In this document: piece after piece, positions 1 to 8,005 of the stretch
Layout of the letters: every line of letters begins with the position of its first letter
Position numbering within the stretch: the first letter of the stretch is position 1
Source of the DNA: a virus
DNA length: 64,000 nucleotides
Reading direction: 5' to 3' (one strand)
IMG/VR virus record: IMGVR_UViG_3300034095_002511
Span: 28,978 to 92,977 of that record
Notes under the pieces: generated by a model
The model's input: only the letters and a program-made list of their open reading frames with translations
Told to the model about the DNA's origin: nothing
Database searches by the model: none
Position numbers and translations under genes: made by a program

Positions 1-531
1 TTTGGTTGCAATAAAGGGATACAAGAATCACAATTCGATTTGATCGCAAGAATGGATGCAGATGATTTTTCTCTTCCAAAAAGACTTTTTAAGCAATTTG
101 ATTATTTGCAAAGAAATCCAAATGTTGATTTGGTTGGAAGTAATCTTACATTTATGGTCGCAAATAATACAAGATGGATACTAAAGAACAAAACAGATCA
201 TCCTCATATAATCACTAAAAAAATCGCCAATTCAAGCCTTTGGTTTATAAACCATCCAACAGTTTTGTTTAAAAAAAAATCTGTATTAGATGTTGGTGGG
301 TATGACGAATCTCCAAATTGTATAGTTGAGGATTATGAACTTTGGATTAGAATGCTGCAAAACGATAAGATATTGCACAATATGCCAGAATCCTTACTTT
401 ATTACAGGCAACACGATAAGAGCTATACAAAAAGTTTTCGTGTAAATCAAAAACTATGGCAAATTCAAATACAGAAAAAATTATTTGAATACACTGATTT
501 TAAACAATATAAAAGAATTACTATTTTATAA
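1..531 (+). CDS. Family 2 glycosyltransferase, 5' end outside window
   Basis: The frame is open from the first base, so the N-terminus is missing; about 176 residues remain. The block IARMDADDFSLPKRL carries the DxD-type metal and nucleotide-sugar site of GT-A family 2 enzymes, and the later GGYDE and VEDYELWIRM blocks form the acceptor-side part of the fold. Enzymes of this type add sugars to surface polysaccharide or protein glycans in the cytoplasm. It is the first of about eight glycosyltransferase-like genes here. The fold is clear; donor and acceptor cannot be told. Confidence 0.9.
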   Translation, partial: FGCNKGIQESQFDLIARMDADDFSLPKRLFKQFDYLQRNPNVDLVGSNLTFMVANNTRWILKNKTDHPHIITKKIANSSLWFINHPTVLFKKKSVLDVGGYDESPNCIVEDYELWIRMLQNDKILHNMPESLLYYRQHDKSYTKSFRVNQKLWQIQIQKKLFEYTDFKQYKRITIL

Positions 532-552
532 AAGAACTAGAGGTATCAAATT

Positions 553-783
553 ATGTCTGATGAGTTTAACATTAAGCAAATTTTTGCAATTAGCATTGCT
601 GTTGTGTGTTTGGTAATTATTTACGCTGTCATATTAACCTTGCCAGTTTGGTGGTTGTGGAATTCTTTAATACCAGAAATAACACAAGGAAGATTGACCG
701 AAATTACTTTTACACAGGCACTTAAAATGAATTTATTATTTGGTTTTTGTTTTAGGATATGGTTTCCTTATACAAAAAAATAG
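553..783 (+). CDS. Small membrane protein, function unknown
   Basis: A strong hydrophobic helix (about residues 9-32) runs into a Trp-rich stretch VWWLWNSLIPEI. A second, weaker hydrophobic segment TQALKMNLLFGFCF follows near the C-terminus. This layout resembles small orphan membrane proteins of large phages, but I cannot name a family. AGAGG lies nine bases before the ATG. It follows the glycosyltransferase by 21 bases and may be co-transcribed with it. Confidence 0.65.
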   Translation: MSDEFNIKQIFAISIAVVCLVIIYAVILTLPVWWLWNSLIPEITQGRLTEITFTQALKMNLLFGFCFRIWFPYTKK

Positions 784-791
784 AAATTCAT

Positions 792-820
792 TTTACTTTC
801 GTTTAAGTGTTTGGTATATT
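792..820 (+). promoter_or_regulatory. Possible sigma-70 promoter for the Cys-rich protein gene
   Basis: TTTACT (792-797) and TATATT (815-820) are separated by 17 bases and lie 45 bases before the start at 866. The 14-base string around the -35 (790-803) recurs exactly at 6520-6533 upstream of the ParB-like gene. Confidence 0.4.
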
Positions 821-865
821 GTTTGTGGTTAGTTTGTTTCCTACTTTTTTTCAAAGGAGTGAAAG

Positions 866-1150
866 ATGAAGTATCTTTCAGTTTTGGTTTTGGCAGTTGC
901 TTTTAGTGTAAGTTCCGCTGAAGCAGGATGTCGTGGCGGTTTGCTTGGTGGCAAGTTGCGAAGTAAGTCATGTGGTTCTTCTTGCAAGACCACAACTTCT
1001 TGCAAGACTACAACTTCTGGTTGTGGAGCAAAACTGCTTCATGGTCGTAGCTCTTGTGGCTCTAGTGGGTGTTCTACCGAACCTGCTAAAGCAGCAGAGG
1101 CTCCAAAGGGTGCAGAAAAGCCAAAAGTCGTTGCACCTAGCACTAAGTAA
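866..1150 (+). CDS. Small secreted Cys-rich protein
   Basis: Residues 1-20 form a typical Sec signal peptide ending in SSAEAG, with cleavage likely before Cys21. The mature part is rich in Cys, Ser, Thr and Gly and includes a duplicated SCKTTT unit, then a low-complexity Ala/Pro/Lys tail. There is no catalytic domain. AAAGGAG six bases before the ATG fixes the start, and a strong terminator follows, so it looks like a single-gene unit. Small exported proteins of this composition are common in Planctomycetes, which is one of the host hints. A structural or envelope role is possible but not shown. Confidence 0.8.
   Translation: MKYLSVLVLAVAFSVSSAEAGCRGGLLGGKLRSKSCGSSCKTTTSCKTTTSGCGAKLLHGRSSCGSSGCSTEPAKAAEAPKGAEKPKVVAPSTK
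980..1015 (+). repeat. Two tandem 18-bp units coding SCKTTT
   Basis: Units 980-997 and 998-1015 differ at one base and give SCKTTT twice inside the Cys-rich secreted protein. Confidence 0.85.
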
Positions 1151-1176
1151 TTTTTGTTGTTAAAAATTGTCAAACC

Positions 1177-1207
1177 AAGGAGTGTTGAAAAACGCTCCTT
1201 TTTTTTT
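1177..1207 (+). terminator. Intrinsic terminator
   Basis: AAGGAGTG (1177-1184) pairs with CGCTCCTT (1193-1200), with one G-U pair and an 8-base loop, followed by seven T. It ends the Cys-rich protein gene. Confidence 0.85.
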
Positions 1208-1215
1208 GTTTCATG

Positions 1216-1223
1216 CATAAATA
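1216..1223 (+). promoter_or_regulatory. ATAAATA late-promoter-like box
   Basis: CATAAATA ends four bases before the ATG at 1228, just after a terminator and with no Shine-Dalgarno sequence. It resembles the T4 late box TATAAATA. Transcription would start at or next to the ATG. Confidence 0.4.
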
Positions 1224-1227
1224 ATAT

Positions 1228-1584
1228 ATGAAAGATTTTTCGTTTAAAAACTGGTTTAAAATCAATGAAGGTAAAACATCTGGAAAAACTGGTTTGTACC
1301 CTCTAGGGTATGGAGGCATTGGACTTTACCCATTGCAAACATATTTGCCTAGTTCTGCTGATGCTCTTTTGTATATTAGTTTGGACAATAGGCTTTACGA
1401 TAACGGTGATGGCCCTCCATTTAGTATTAAGCACATACCAGGAGAGCCAAAGAATTATGGCGATGGCAATAATGGCACTAAAGCCCCATTTGATATAAGA
1501 CATATATCAGGACCAGAGCCAATTAAGAAGTTTTATACAGCAAAGGATAACTATCCTTTTTCAATAACTCATATTAAAAAATAA
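1228..1584 (+). CDS. Head-targeting-tagged small protein with PFxIxHI repeats
   Basis: The N-terminus MKDFSFKNWFKINEG fits the head-targeting tag, with I-N-E as the predicted cleavage site. The rest is rich in Gly, Tyr and Pro. It carries three copies of a short motif, PFSIKHI, PFDIRHI and PFSITHI, spaced by 25-45 residues. I know no family with this motif. It begins just after a terminator and has its own late-type box. It is convergent with, and abuts, the next minus-strand gene. A packaged virion protein is the inference. Confidence 0.65.
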   Translation: MKDFSFKNWFKINEGKTSGKTGLYPLGYGGIGLYPLQTYLPSSADALLYISLDNRLYDNGDGPPFSIKHIPGEPKNYGDGNNGTKAPFDIRHISGPEPIKKFYTAKDNYPFSITHIKK

Positions 1585-1875
1585 TTATCTTTTTTCGAAC
1601 AAAAAAGTAATATTTTGATCTTGATTAGAAATCCAAATAACATCTTTATTGCTCTCATTTTGCGACTTCCCAGCATGAATGGTTTCCATGTTAGAAAATT
1701 GATTTTGATAAGATTTTGGAATTAAGGATAATGCGGCATCCAATTCAATTCTTTGGCTTGTTTCTTTCAAGTTTGGGAATTGATCATTGTTGTATGTTCC
1801 TATAAAGGCATAATCGCCTTCTGGTGCTTCTACAGCTTGTCTAAAGCTCATCCATTCATAAAAATTTGTCAACAT
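1585..1875 (-). CDS. Hypothetical protein, possibly tagged
   Basis: A 96-residue protein without a recognisable domain. The start MLTNFYEWMSFRQAVEA has the aromatic spacing of the head-targeting tag but lacks a clean [LI]xE site. An AGAAGG-like ribosome site lies nine bases before the ATG. It ends immediately next to the stop of the plus-strand gene before it. Function unknown. Confidence 0.55.
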   Translation of the reverse strand: MLTNFYEWMSFRQAVEAPEGDYAFIGTYNNDQFPNLKETSQRIELDAALSLIPKSYQNQFSNMETIHAGKSQNESNKDVIWISNQDQNITFLFEKR

Positions 1876-1938
1876 AATGTGCCTTCTCTTATAATAAAAA
1901 ACAATTGCTTACTTAGTTATTGCGAGGAATATATTTAA

Positions 1939-2916
1939 ATGAATAAAATTATGAAAATTTCCGATTCTAGATGGGCAAAAACACCAGAAAAGAAGAAGAA
2001 AATTAGCCAAGATAGAAAGTATATTTGGCTAGATACTGAAAATAATTGGGAAGAAGTAGAGATTCGCAAATTTGAAACATCTCCATCTTATGGCGAATTA
2101 ACCATAAAATCTCCATGGGAAGGATCATGTGATAAAAAGCCTTGGGAATATAAAGCAACAGCGGTCATACCTTGCTTGAATACATCAGAAACATTGAGGA
2201 CTTGCATTGAGTTGTTGCGATTGCAAACAGAAAGACCATACATCATGATCATTGATACTGGAAGTAGAAGCGATCATTTGGATAGTGTATTGGATCTTCG
2301 AGATGAGGATGTAGAGGTTCATACAATTGCTTTGAACGGAGTTATGCATCCAAGTGATTACCCAGCCATGGCTATGGATTTGGCTATGACATTATGTAGA
2401 ACTCCATATTTGTTTGCCACACATGCCGATGTATTTTTAAAGCGTAATGATTTTATAGATTATTTATTGAATATATGTAATGAGAAAACTCCAGTCGTAG
2501 GCTATGAAATAACTCCAAGAAAGCATGATGATTGGAGAGGTATGATTTCACACACTGCAAGCATGTATCACATGAAAACCATGGATAAAATTGGTTTTGC
2601 GTGGAGTTTGCGTAGACTTTGTAATGAATATAATATTGTTGATTACAAGCCAGATCCAATGAGACCAAACTGGCCAGATACAGAAATACTTGGTAATTAC
2701 ATATTAAGAAAAAATAATATTGAAACAATTATAATTGGACATGAAGAAAATGAAAAAAGAACCAATGATTCCAATATAGATCACTTTAGAAGTTACACAT
2801 CTGGAAAAATGTATAGTCCTCCTCATTTTAAGAAAACTAAAGAATGGTTTGAAGATGCCATGAAATTGGCAAGAATTAGAATTAAAGAATGGTCTAATTG
2901 TGATTTAAAATTATAG
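1939..2916 (+). CDS. Family 2-like glycosyltransferase
   Basis: After an N-terminal extension of about 70 residues comes a GT-A core: AVIPCLNTSETL, then IIDTGSRSDH (the nucleotide-binding Asp) and FATHADVF, a DxD-like metal site. At 325 residues it is a full-length single-domain enzyme and has no membrane segment. It is followed after seven bases by the HNH gene. Sugar and acceptor are unknown; surface or virion glycosylation is the usual role. Confidence 0.8.
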   Translation: MNKIMKISDSRWAKTPEKKKKISQDRKYIWLDTENNWEEVEIRKFETSPSYGELTIKSPWEGSCDKKPWEYKATAVIPCLNTSETLRTCIELLRLQTERPYIMIIDTGSRSDHLDSVLDLRDEDVEVHTIALNGVMHPSDYPAMAMDLAMTLCRTPYLFATHADVFLKRNDFIDYLLNICNEKTPVVGYEITPRKHDDWRGMISHTASMYHMKTMDKIGFAWSLRRLCNEYNIVDYKPDPMRPNWPDTEILGNYILRKNNIETIIIGHEENEKRTNDSNIDHFRSYTSGKMYSPPHFKKTKEWFEDAMKLARIRIKEWSNCDLKL

Positions 2917-2923
2917 ATACAAT

Positions 2924-3541
2924 ATGATACAAAATAGAAAAGTTTTAGTTTTAAACAAGTCGTGGCGACCAATTACTATTCTAACGCTTGAAAAAGCTCT
3001 AATAAAATTATTCAGTGAACATAAAGATGGTGAGCCAAAAGCTATAATTGTAGATTGTGCCAACGGATTTCAAACTCTTACTTGGGAAGATTGGTCTAAA
3101 GTAAGACCACAAGACGATGAAGAAAAGCTTAGAAGTGTAAATGCATCATTCAGAATACCATCAGTTATTCAGCTTACAAGATACGATAAAGTTCCAGCAA
3201 AAAAAGTTCATTATTGTAGAAAGACAATTTACAAAAGAGACGAATACAAGTGCCAATATTGTGGTCAGAAGCCTAGCACAGAAGAATTATCTATAGATCA
3301 TGTTATTCCTAGAAGTCATGGCGGTTTGACCACTTGGGAAAATTGCGTTTTAGCTTGTGTAAAGTGTAACACCAAAAAAGCGAATAGAAATCCGTTACAA
3401 GCCAATATGAAACTTTTAAAAGTACCTAAGAAGCCTAAAATGAATGCTTTGAGATGTGATTATAAAATAAAAGATTGGGAAAGTTTTTTAGGTGTGGCTT
3501 ATTGGATGATCGAATTAGATAATGATAACGATGAAAAATAG
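2924..3541 (+). CDS. HNH endonuclease
   Basis: Residues about 5-20 (VLVLNKSWRPITI) are the N-terminal signature of a widespread free-standing HNH family. The nuclease core follows, with a CxxC zinc pair (CQYCG), the catalytic block IDHVIPRSHGG, then NCVLACVKCNTKKANR with the second CxxC pair. It is a metal-dependent DNA-nicking enzyme and may be a homing or genome-competition nuclease. It sits seven bases after the glycosyltransferase gene. The domain is certain, the role is not. Confidence 0.9.
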   Translation: MIQNRKVLVLNKSWRPITILTLEKALIKLFSEHKDGEPKAIIVDCANGFQTLTWEDWSKVRPQDDEEKLRSVNASFRIPSVIQLTRYDKVPAKKVHYCRKTIYKRDEYKCQYCGQKPSTEELSIDHVIPRSHGGLTTWENCVLACVKCNTKKANRNPLQANMKLLKVPKKPKMNALRCDYKIKDWESFLGVAYWMIELDNDNDEK

Positions 3542-3543
3542 AT

Positions 3544-4419
3544 TCACGCCTTTAATTCAAAGTCAATAAACTCTACTTCTAATTTTTCTAATAAGTTTTT
3601 ATCTATTTTGGTGAACTTTTTAATTCTTTCTAAAACAACTTGGTTTTTAAGAAATGACACTTCTATTGATTTGGTGTAAATCTTATGGTTTAAAACTTTT
3701 AAATTTGATTCTTCAAAAAATCTTTTATATGAATCCATATCATCGGTTATTTTTCTTGTGAATTTATTGGATACACCTAGAGTTCCCAATTCATCATCTG
3801 AAAATATGAGATGCAAGAAAGCTTTGTTCATTTGTTGTGATAGGTGTGTTCCATTTCTTGATAGCCATGGATGACAACGAACAAACATTCTTCCTGTTTC
3901 TTTAGAAAGCATTTTTGCTAATTGTTTAATCCAGAAAACTGGCTTTTCTAAATGATCAATAACATCATTTAGAATGATAATATCAAATGGAGCTATCTGT
4001 TGGGCGACACGGAAATTGTCTGTGAAAATTACATTTGGGTCTAAAAGATTGGTGTCTGTAGACTGACAATCATCTAATTTGAAAGCAACAACAGTTTTGG
4101 CTCCAAATTTACTTTTTAACAATGATGATAAATCACAATCACAACATCCAAATTCTAATATATTTTTATTTTTAACTGGTGTAGAAATTAATTCTCCAAA
4201 TAATTTCATACTTTTTTGAGATTGTGTAAGTTTTGGACTTTCGGCTTCTGGCCAAGTATCTTTTTTGATTTCGTACCTTAAATCAGTCAATTCTTTCAGC
4301 TTATCTTCTTTTGATAAAGATCTAATACCAAGCGTATCAGTATCAAGAAACTTGGTGAAAAACTTAATCATATGTTCACAAGCTTTAATATATTGCTTTA
4401 TTTGTTCTCTATTTTCCAT
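3544..4419 (-). CDS. SAM-dependent methyltransferase
   Basis: The start at 4419 (MENREQIKQ) is chosen because AAAGGA lies seven bases upstream; an upstream in-frame ATG at 4467 has no such site. A helical N-terminal region of about 75 residues precedes a class I methyltransferase core: ILEFGCCDCD (motif I, SAM binding), FDIIILNDVIDHLEKP (motif IV region) and RMFVRCHPWLSRNGTHL. The last block is shared with the protein at 18190-19074, so the two are paralogues. The substrate is unknown; sugar methylation fits the neighbouring glycosyltransferases. Confidence 0.8.
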   Translation of the reverse strand: MENREQIKQYIKACEHMIKFFTKFLDTDTLGIRSLSKEDKLKELTDLRYEIKKDTWPEAESPKLTQSQKSMKLFGELISTPVKNKNILEFGCCDCDLSSLLKSKFGAKTVVAFKLDDCQSTDTNLLDPNVIFTDNFRVAQQIAPFDIIILNDVIDHLEKPVFWIKQLAKMLSKETGRMFVRCHPWLSRNGTHLSQQMNKAFLHLIFSDDELGTLGVSNKFTRKITDDMDSYKRFFEESNLKVLNHKIYTKSIEVSFLKNQVVLERIKKFTKIDKNLLEKLEVEFIDFELKA

Positions 4420-4430
4420 TTTTTGTTCCT

Positions 4431-4458
4431 TTGTTTCTCTACTATTAAATAGTATAAT
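4431..4458 (+). promoter_or_regulatory. Possible sigma-70 promoter
   Basis: TTGTTT (4431-4436), a 16-base spacer and TATAAT (4453-4458) lie just before the gene at 4470, in the gap between divergent genes. The predicted RNA start would be very near the ATG. Confidence 0.4.
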
Positions 4459-4469
4459 GGAGAACAAAA

Positions 4470-5000
4470 ATGATTGATGGATTTGAAAAACAGATATACA
4501 TTGGGATTGTTTTTGATATACATGATTTCACATATAATAAAGATTCTGGTCTTAAATTCATAAAAAAAACATTTATGGATTTTTTTTCAAATATTGGAAG
4601 CAGTTCAAAGCTTTATGTTTCTGGGAATTCCAAATTACCGACTACTCATGGAGAAAGTGTAGCTCAATTAAATTCTTATCAGATAAAGGACAATGATTTG
4701 TTTGAAAAATCATTTAGAGATACTTTATTTGGTGTTGGATCTCAAGAGGGTTGCAAAAAAATTATTTTTGTTTGTACCAATAAATTCAAACCTAATAACA
4801 CCTATGCGTACAAAAACATTTTAAGAATGAATGAAGATAAAAATTTTAATTGTTCCGTTCATGTCCTTGAATTTTCCAAAAACTCGAAAGAACTTCAAGA
4901 AGCTGTAGAAGATAAAAAATCAAATTATTATTGCATTTTAGAAATGAATTATTTTAATTCTATTTTGAAAGATATTACAAAGGAAATTAAAAATGGATGA
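4470..5000 (+). CDS. Hypothetical protein upstream of glycosyltransferase
   Basis: No family is recognised. The order of strands and helices (IGIVFDIHDF near the start, then a central KKIIFVCTNKF strand) resembles a von Willebrand A or Rossmann-like fold, but the metal-site DxSxS motif is absent, so I do not assign it. GGAG lies seven bases before the ATG. It overlaps the next gene by eight bases, so the two are translationally coupled and probably act together. Confidence 0.65.
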   Translation: MIDGFEKQIYIGIVFDIHDFTYNKDSGLKFIKKTFMDFFSNIGSSSKLYVSGNSKLPTTHGESVAQLNSYQIKDNDLFEKSFRDTLFGVGSQEGCKKIIFVCTNKFKPNNTYAYKNILRMNEDKNFNCSVHVLEFSKNSKELQEAVEDKKSNYYCILEMNYFNSILKDITKEIKNG

Positions 5001-5820
5001 TTTAGAAACAGAAGAAAAAGAGAAGGTTACAAAATATGATATTGCAATGGATGGTTTTTCTAGCATAGATCCAAGAAATATGAAATCTGTAGAAATCATC
5101 ATTCCTTTTTACAATACTTATTCGTCTGTTGCCAAATTGTTAGAAGCAATTTTTTCGACTATAAGAACAAATAGGTATCAAGTGACATTGGTTGATGATG
5201 GTTCAAAAAATAAATCATTCATAAAAGATTTATCTAAGAAGAAAATTGCTGGCCTTAATTGCTTGCAAAAAGAAGAAAACCAAGGATTTGGTGCTGCTGT
5301 AAATTACGCATTAAAAAATTCAAATAATCCATGGATTCCATATGTGTGTATCCTGCATTCCGATGTCCTTCCAGATGATACAAATTGGCTGACAAATATT
5401 GGATCGTGTTTGCAAAGATTAAAATCTCAAAATGTAAAGATGGTATCTGCCAGAAGTAATTGCTTCAATGATGATCTTAGGCATCTTGAGACGAAAAAAG
5501 AACAAAAGTCAGAGGATTATATTTTGAACATTAATGAATATCTTCCAATGTTTTGTTCAATTTGTCATAGGGATTTGTTTAAGTTTTCCGGTTATTTTCA
5601 AGAGTACAAGTATGCTGGATGTGAATCACAAGAATATGCATTGACGATGAATAAAAATGGTTTTAAACAAGCCATAGCTGGAAATAGCTGGATTCATCAT
5701 GATGGCAAAGGAACTATAAATACATTGTCACCAAAATCGAAAGAAATTTTGCGAAAAGACCATGATGTTTTTAAAGATTCTTTAAATAAATATTTATCAA
5801 CTCTAAATATTGTTGTCTGA
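4993..5820 (+). CDS. Family 2 glycosyltransferase
   Basis: The GT-A core starts at about residue 31 (VEIIIPFYNTYSSV). LVDDGSKNKS holds the first nucleotide-sugar Asp pair, QGFGAAVNYALKNS follows, and ILHSDVLPDD is the DxD-like site. A late WIHHDGKGT block is usual for this family. Length 275 residues, no membrane segment. It overlaps the previous gene by eight bases. Donor and acceptor unknown. Confidence 0.87.
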   Translation: MDDLETEEKEKVTKYDIAMDGFSSIDPRNMKSVEIIIPFYNTYSSVAKLLEAIFSTIRTNRYQVTLVDDGSKNKSFIKDLSKKKIAGLNCLQKEENQGFGAAVNYALKNSNNPWIPYVCILHSDVLPDDTNWLTNIGSCLQRLKSQNVKMVSARSNCFNDDLRHLETKKEQKSEDYILNINEYLPMFCSICHRDLFKFSGYFQEYKYAGCESQEYALTMNKNGFKQAIAGNSWIHHDGKGTINTLSPKSKEILRKDHDVFKDSLNKYLSTLNIVV

Positions 5821-5853
5821 ATTTCGCTTCTCATTTTATAAAATGGAGGAATC

Positions 5854-6015
5854 ATGTTTCGTTGCAAAAAGAGTGATTCGACATATACTAATGTTACTTG
5901 GAGATTTTTTTACCCCCAGTGTAGCAGAGCAAACATTGCTTCTGGTACATGCAATGGTCGTGCTGGTGCTTATGTAGCAGCAGTTACAGTTTGTGGCCAA
6001 TCTTTGTTCGCATAA
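5854..6015 (+). CDS. Very small Cys-containing protein (53 aa)
   Basis: ATGGAGGA lies just before the ATG, and a perfect terminator starts 20 bases after the stop, so this is a self-contained unit despite its size. The protein starts MFRCKKSDSTYTNVTW, has four Cys spread along its length (positions 4, 23, 33, 48), an Ala-rich stretch and no signal peptide. I do not recognise it. Flanking expression signals on both sides argue that it is a real gene. Confidence 0.65.
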   Translation: MFRCKKSDSTYTNVTWRFFYPQCSRANIASGTCNGRAGAYVAAVTVCGQSLFA

Positions 6016-6034
6016 TCAAAATATATATTTTGAT

Positions 6035-6065
6035 AAGGCAGCAGGTAATCCTGCTGCCTTTTTTT
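6035..6065 (+). terminator. Strong intrinsic terminator
   Basis: A perfect 11-bp stem (6035-6045 with 6050-6060), loop TAAT, then five T. Confidence 0.93.
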
Positions 6066-6079
6066 GTTTTGATTAAGAC

Positions 6080-6108
6080 TTGTTTTTATTTAAAATTTAA
6101 ATTATAGT
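6080..6108 (+). promoter_or_regulatory. Sigma-70-type promoter for csrA
   Basis: TTGTTT (6080-6085), 17-base spacer, TATAGT (6103-6108), just after a terminator and 39 bases before the csrA ATG. Confidence 0.6.
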
Positions 6109-6146
6109 AATTAAAGATCAATTTATTTTTTCAAGGAAGATATGAA

Positions 6147-6347
6147 ATGCTGATATTATCGAGAAAAATCAATGAGAGTCTTGTGATAAACAATAATATT
6201 ATTATTACTGTTGTGGAGGTTGGTAGGGGCAAAGTTAGAATAGGTATAGAAGCCCCAAGTGAAATACCTGTCCATAGGCAAGAAGTTTATGATGCTATAA
6301 AATTAGGTGAAATAGATGTCAAAGGCAAGAAGCTGTCCAAATTGTAA
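6147..6347 (+). CDS. csrA: CsrA-family RNA-binding regulator
   Basis: A 66-residue protein with the full CsrA pattern: MLILSRKINESLVI at the start, the VRIGIEAPSEIPVHRQE core including the RNA-contacting Arg of the last strand, and a short helix. CsrA dimers bind GGA in mRNA leaders and block or stabilise translation. AAGGAAG precedes the ATG. It has its own promoter and is followed by a zinc-ribbon gene whose start overlaps its end by 32 bases. A second csrA lies at 8354-8539. Its target may be host or phage mRNA. Confidence 0.95.
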   Translation: MLILSRKINESLVINNNIIITVVEVGRGKVRIGIEAPSEIPVHRQEVYDAIKLGEIDVKGKKLSKL

Positions 6348-6507
6348 AAAGTTTTTGAAAGATCGTGATTATTCGATTGATAATGATTTCAATGTTATTT
6401 GCAATCATTGTAATGATTTTGTTTTTAGAGCAAAAGAATCAAAAGAATCAAAAGAATTTAATCCAACCAATGACTTTTCCGAAAAATTTAACGCCAACAA
6501 AATGTAA
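6316..6507 (+). CDS. Small zinc-ribbon protein overlapping csrA
   Basis: It starts inside csrA in another frame. Two CxxC pairs (CPNC near residue 7 and CNHC near residue 30) form a zinc ribbon, followed by a charged tail with a KESKESKE repeat. The 32-base overlap suggests translational coupling with csrA. Function unknown. The zinc pairs support a real protein. Confidence 0.65.
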   Translation: MSKARSCPNCKKFLKDRDYSIDNDFNVICNHCNDFVFRAKESKESKEFNPTNDFSEKFNANKM

Positions 6508-6654
6508 ATTTAATCATCAATTTTACTTTCGTTGATAACGAGGTAAATTGAACCTATGAAGTTAATTATTCTAATTTAAGTCTAAATTAATCATAATTCT
6601 ATTTCATTTTTTAAAAATATGAAGTTTGGTTAATTTGGATAATTTGGGTCATAT

Positions 6655-6692
6655 GGTTTACGAAAAAATTATTTAAATTGTTGTCGTAAACC
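6655..6692. promoter_or_regulatory. Inverted repeat beside the ParB-like gene promoter
   Basis: GGTTTACGA (6655-6663) and TCGTAAACC (6684-6692) are perfect 9-bp arms, 20 bases apart, ending two bases before the -35 box. The position suits an operator or partition site. The core TTTACGA/TCGTAAA recurs as an inverted repeat at 8642-8698. Confidence 0.6.
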
Positions 6693-6694
6693 TG

Positions 6695-6723
6695 TTGACA
6701 GGGATTTTAATTTCTGATATTTT
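6695..6723 (+). promoter_or_regulatory. Consensus sigma-70 promoter for the ParB-like gene
   Basis: TTGACA (6695-6700), exactly 17 bases, TATTTT (6718-6723). The predicted RNA start near 6730 leaves a short leader to the SD at 6753-6759. Confidence 0.75.
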
Positions 6724-6766
6724 TCGCCTTGGAATGGAAGTCATCATCTCATTAAGGAGTTTGTCT

Positions 6767-8005
6767 ATGTCTTTTGATTTGCCCGAAAGTGTTAAAAATC
6801 TTCATGGAACTTTGTTTTTGGTGCCTTTCAATCTGATTGAGGTTCCCGAAGCCGATCAATCAGCAGGTAATTATCAATTTTATAATCCTAGATTGATAAC
6901 CGAATCTGGCCAGAATGATCTTATTGATGCAGATCTTTCAAAGATTTTGAAAGAGGATATTAAAAATAAAACCATGATGGTTCCTTTGATTTGTCGCTAT
7001 ATCCATGAAACCAAATCAATCCAATTGGTTGGTGGAGATAGGAGATATCGTGCGTTGTCGCAACTAATACAAAAACATGAAATGGTTAGAGATCCATCTT
7101 GTATTGTTGAGGGCGATAATGGAAAAGAAGAATATGCTTGGAAGGTTGCTGACGAAGTTTATAAAGATGTAATATGTCAGATTTATAATGCCGATAGCGA
7201 TCTTGATGCTTTAGCATATTCATATTCGGAAAATGCTTGCCGTAAGAATTTAAATGATGGTCATGATGTTGCCTTGCTGATGGAATTGCGTAAATTCAAG
7301 GCCACAGATGATCAAATTTTGAGCATTCTTCAAAAAAACAAGCTTTGGCTTCGTGATACTGATCACCTCGTAAAAAAGCTTGATCCTTCTACTTTAAACG
7401 ACTTGCTTGAAGGCAGAATAAATAGGCTTGCTGCGATAAAGTTAGCAGAAATTGACGATGTTGAAGAAAGAAGTCAAATTCGTGAAACTGCGAATGAAAT
7501 TGCAGAAAGTAGAAATGAACAGAAAACCATGCGTGATGCTCGAAGATTGAATAGGGCTACTAAGGAAAAGCAAATTGCCGAAGTAGAAATTCAATTGGCA
7601 GATCAAAACGATGAAATTGAGATCGAAATTGCACAGGCTAATTTGGATGTGGCCAATTTAAAGGTTTCAGATGCTGTTTCTCGTCAGCGTGAAAATAAAA
7701 ACTCAACCAAAGGAAAGGATATTGATGCCGCTTCAAAACTGGTAAATGGTGAGGATGCTGAAGAATCCAAACCAAAGGCTTTAAAGCAGCAAATAATAGA
7801 AGAAAATTATATTCGATATCTTACCAAGGTTTATAAAAATGATGCAAATTGTCTTGAAGAAGACCCTTTGTTCTGCATACCTAAGCAAGTTCCCAAGAAA
7901 GATGTTGTAATGGTTGCCATTAGAATAGCCAAAGCTATACATGATGGCGAAGAAAATTGTTACAAAGTCTTGAAAAAGTGTTTTTCTAAGCAAGATAAGA
8001 AGTAA
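6767..8005 (+). CDS. ParB/RepB-like DNA-binding protein
   Basis: The start at 6767 (MSFDLPESV) is set by TAAGGAG seven bases upstream; the in-frame extension upstream would cover the promoter. The N-terminal half is a ParB-like domain: FNLIEVPEAD, then VPLICRYIHETKSIQLVGGDRRYRAL with the GGDRRYRA phosphate/nucleotide motif. A helical region (ENACRKNLNDGHDVALLMEL) like the ParB HTH area follows, then a long charged coiled-coil part (about residues 240-330). ParB proteins bind centromere-like sites for partition or act as regulators. The adjoining inverted repeat is a candidate site. No ParA is in the window, so a regulatory role is possible. Confidence 0.8.
   Translation: MSFDLPESVKNLHGTLFLVPFNLIEVPEADQSAGNYQFYNPRLITESGQNDLIDADLSKILKEDIKNKTMMVPLICRYIHETKSIQLVGGDRRYRALSQLIQKHEMVRDPSCIVEGDNGKEEYAWKVADEVYKDVICQIYNADSDLDALAYSYSENACRKNLNDGHDVALLMELRKFKATDDQILSILQKNKLWLRDTDHLVKKLDPSTLNDLLEGRINRLAAIKLAEIDDVEERSQIRETANEIAESRNEQKTMRDARRLNRATKEKQIAEVEIQLADQNDEIEIEIAQANLDVANLKVSDAVSRQRENKNSTKGKDIDAASKLVNGEDAEESKPKALKQQIIEENYIRYLTKVYKNDANCLEEDPLFCIPKQVPKKDVVMVAIRIAKAIHDGEENCYKVLKKCFSKQDKK

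Noticed and set aside
933-1163. Second open frame over the Cys-rich gene
   Set aside because: No ribosome site, implausible composition, and the overlapped frame has a signal peptide and SD.
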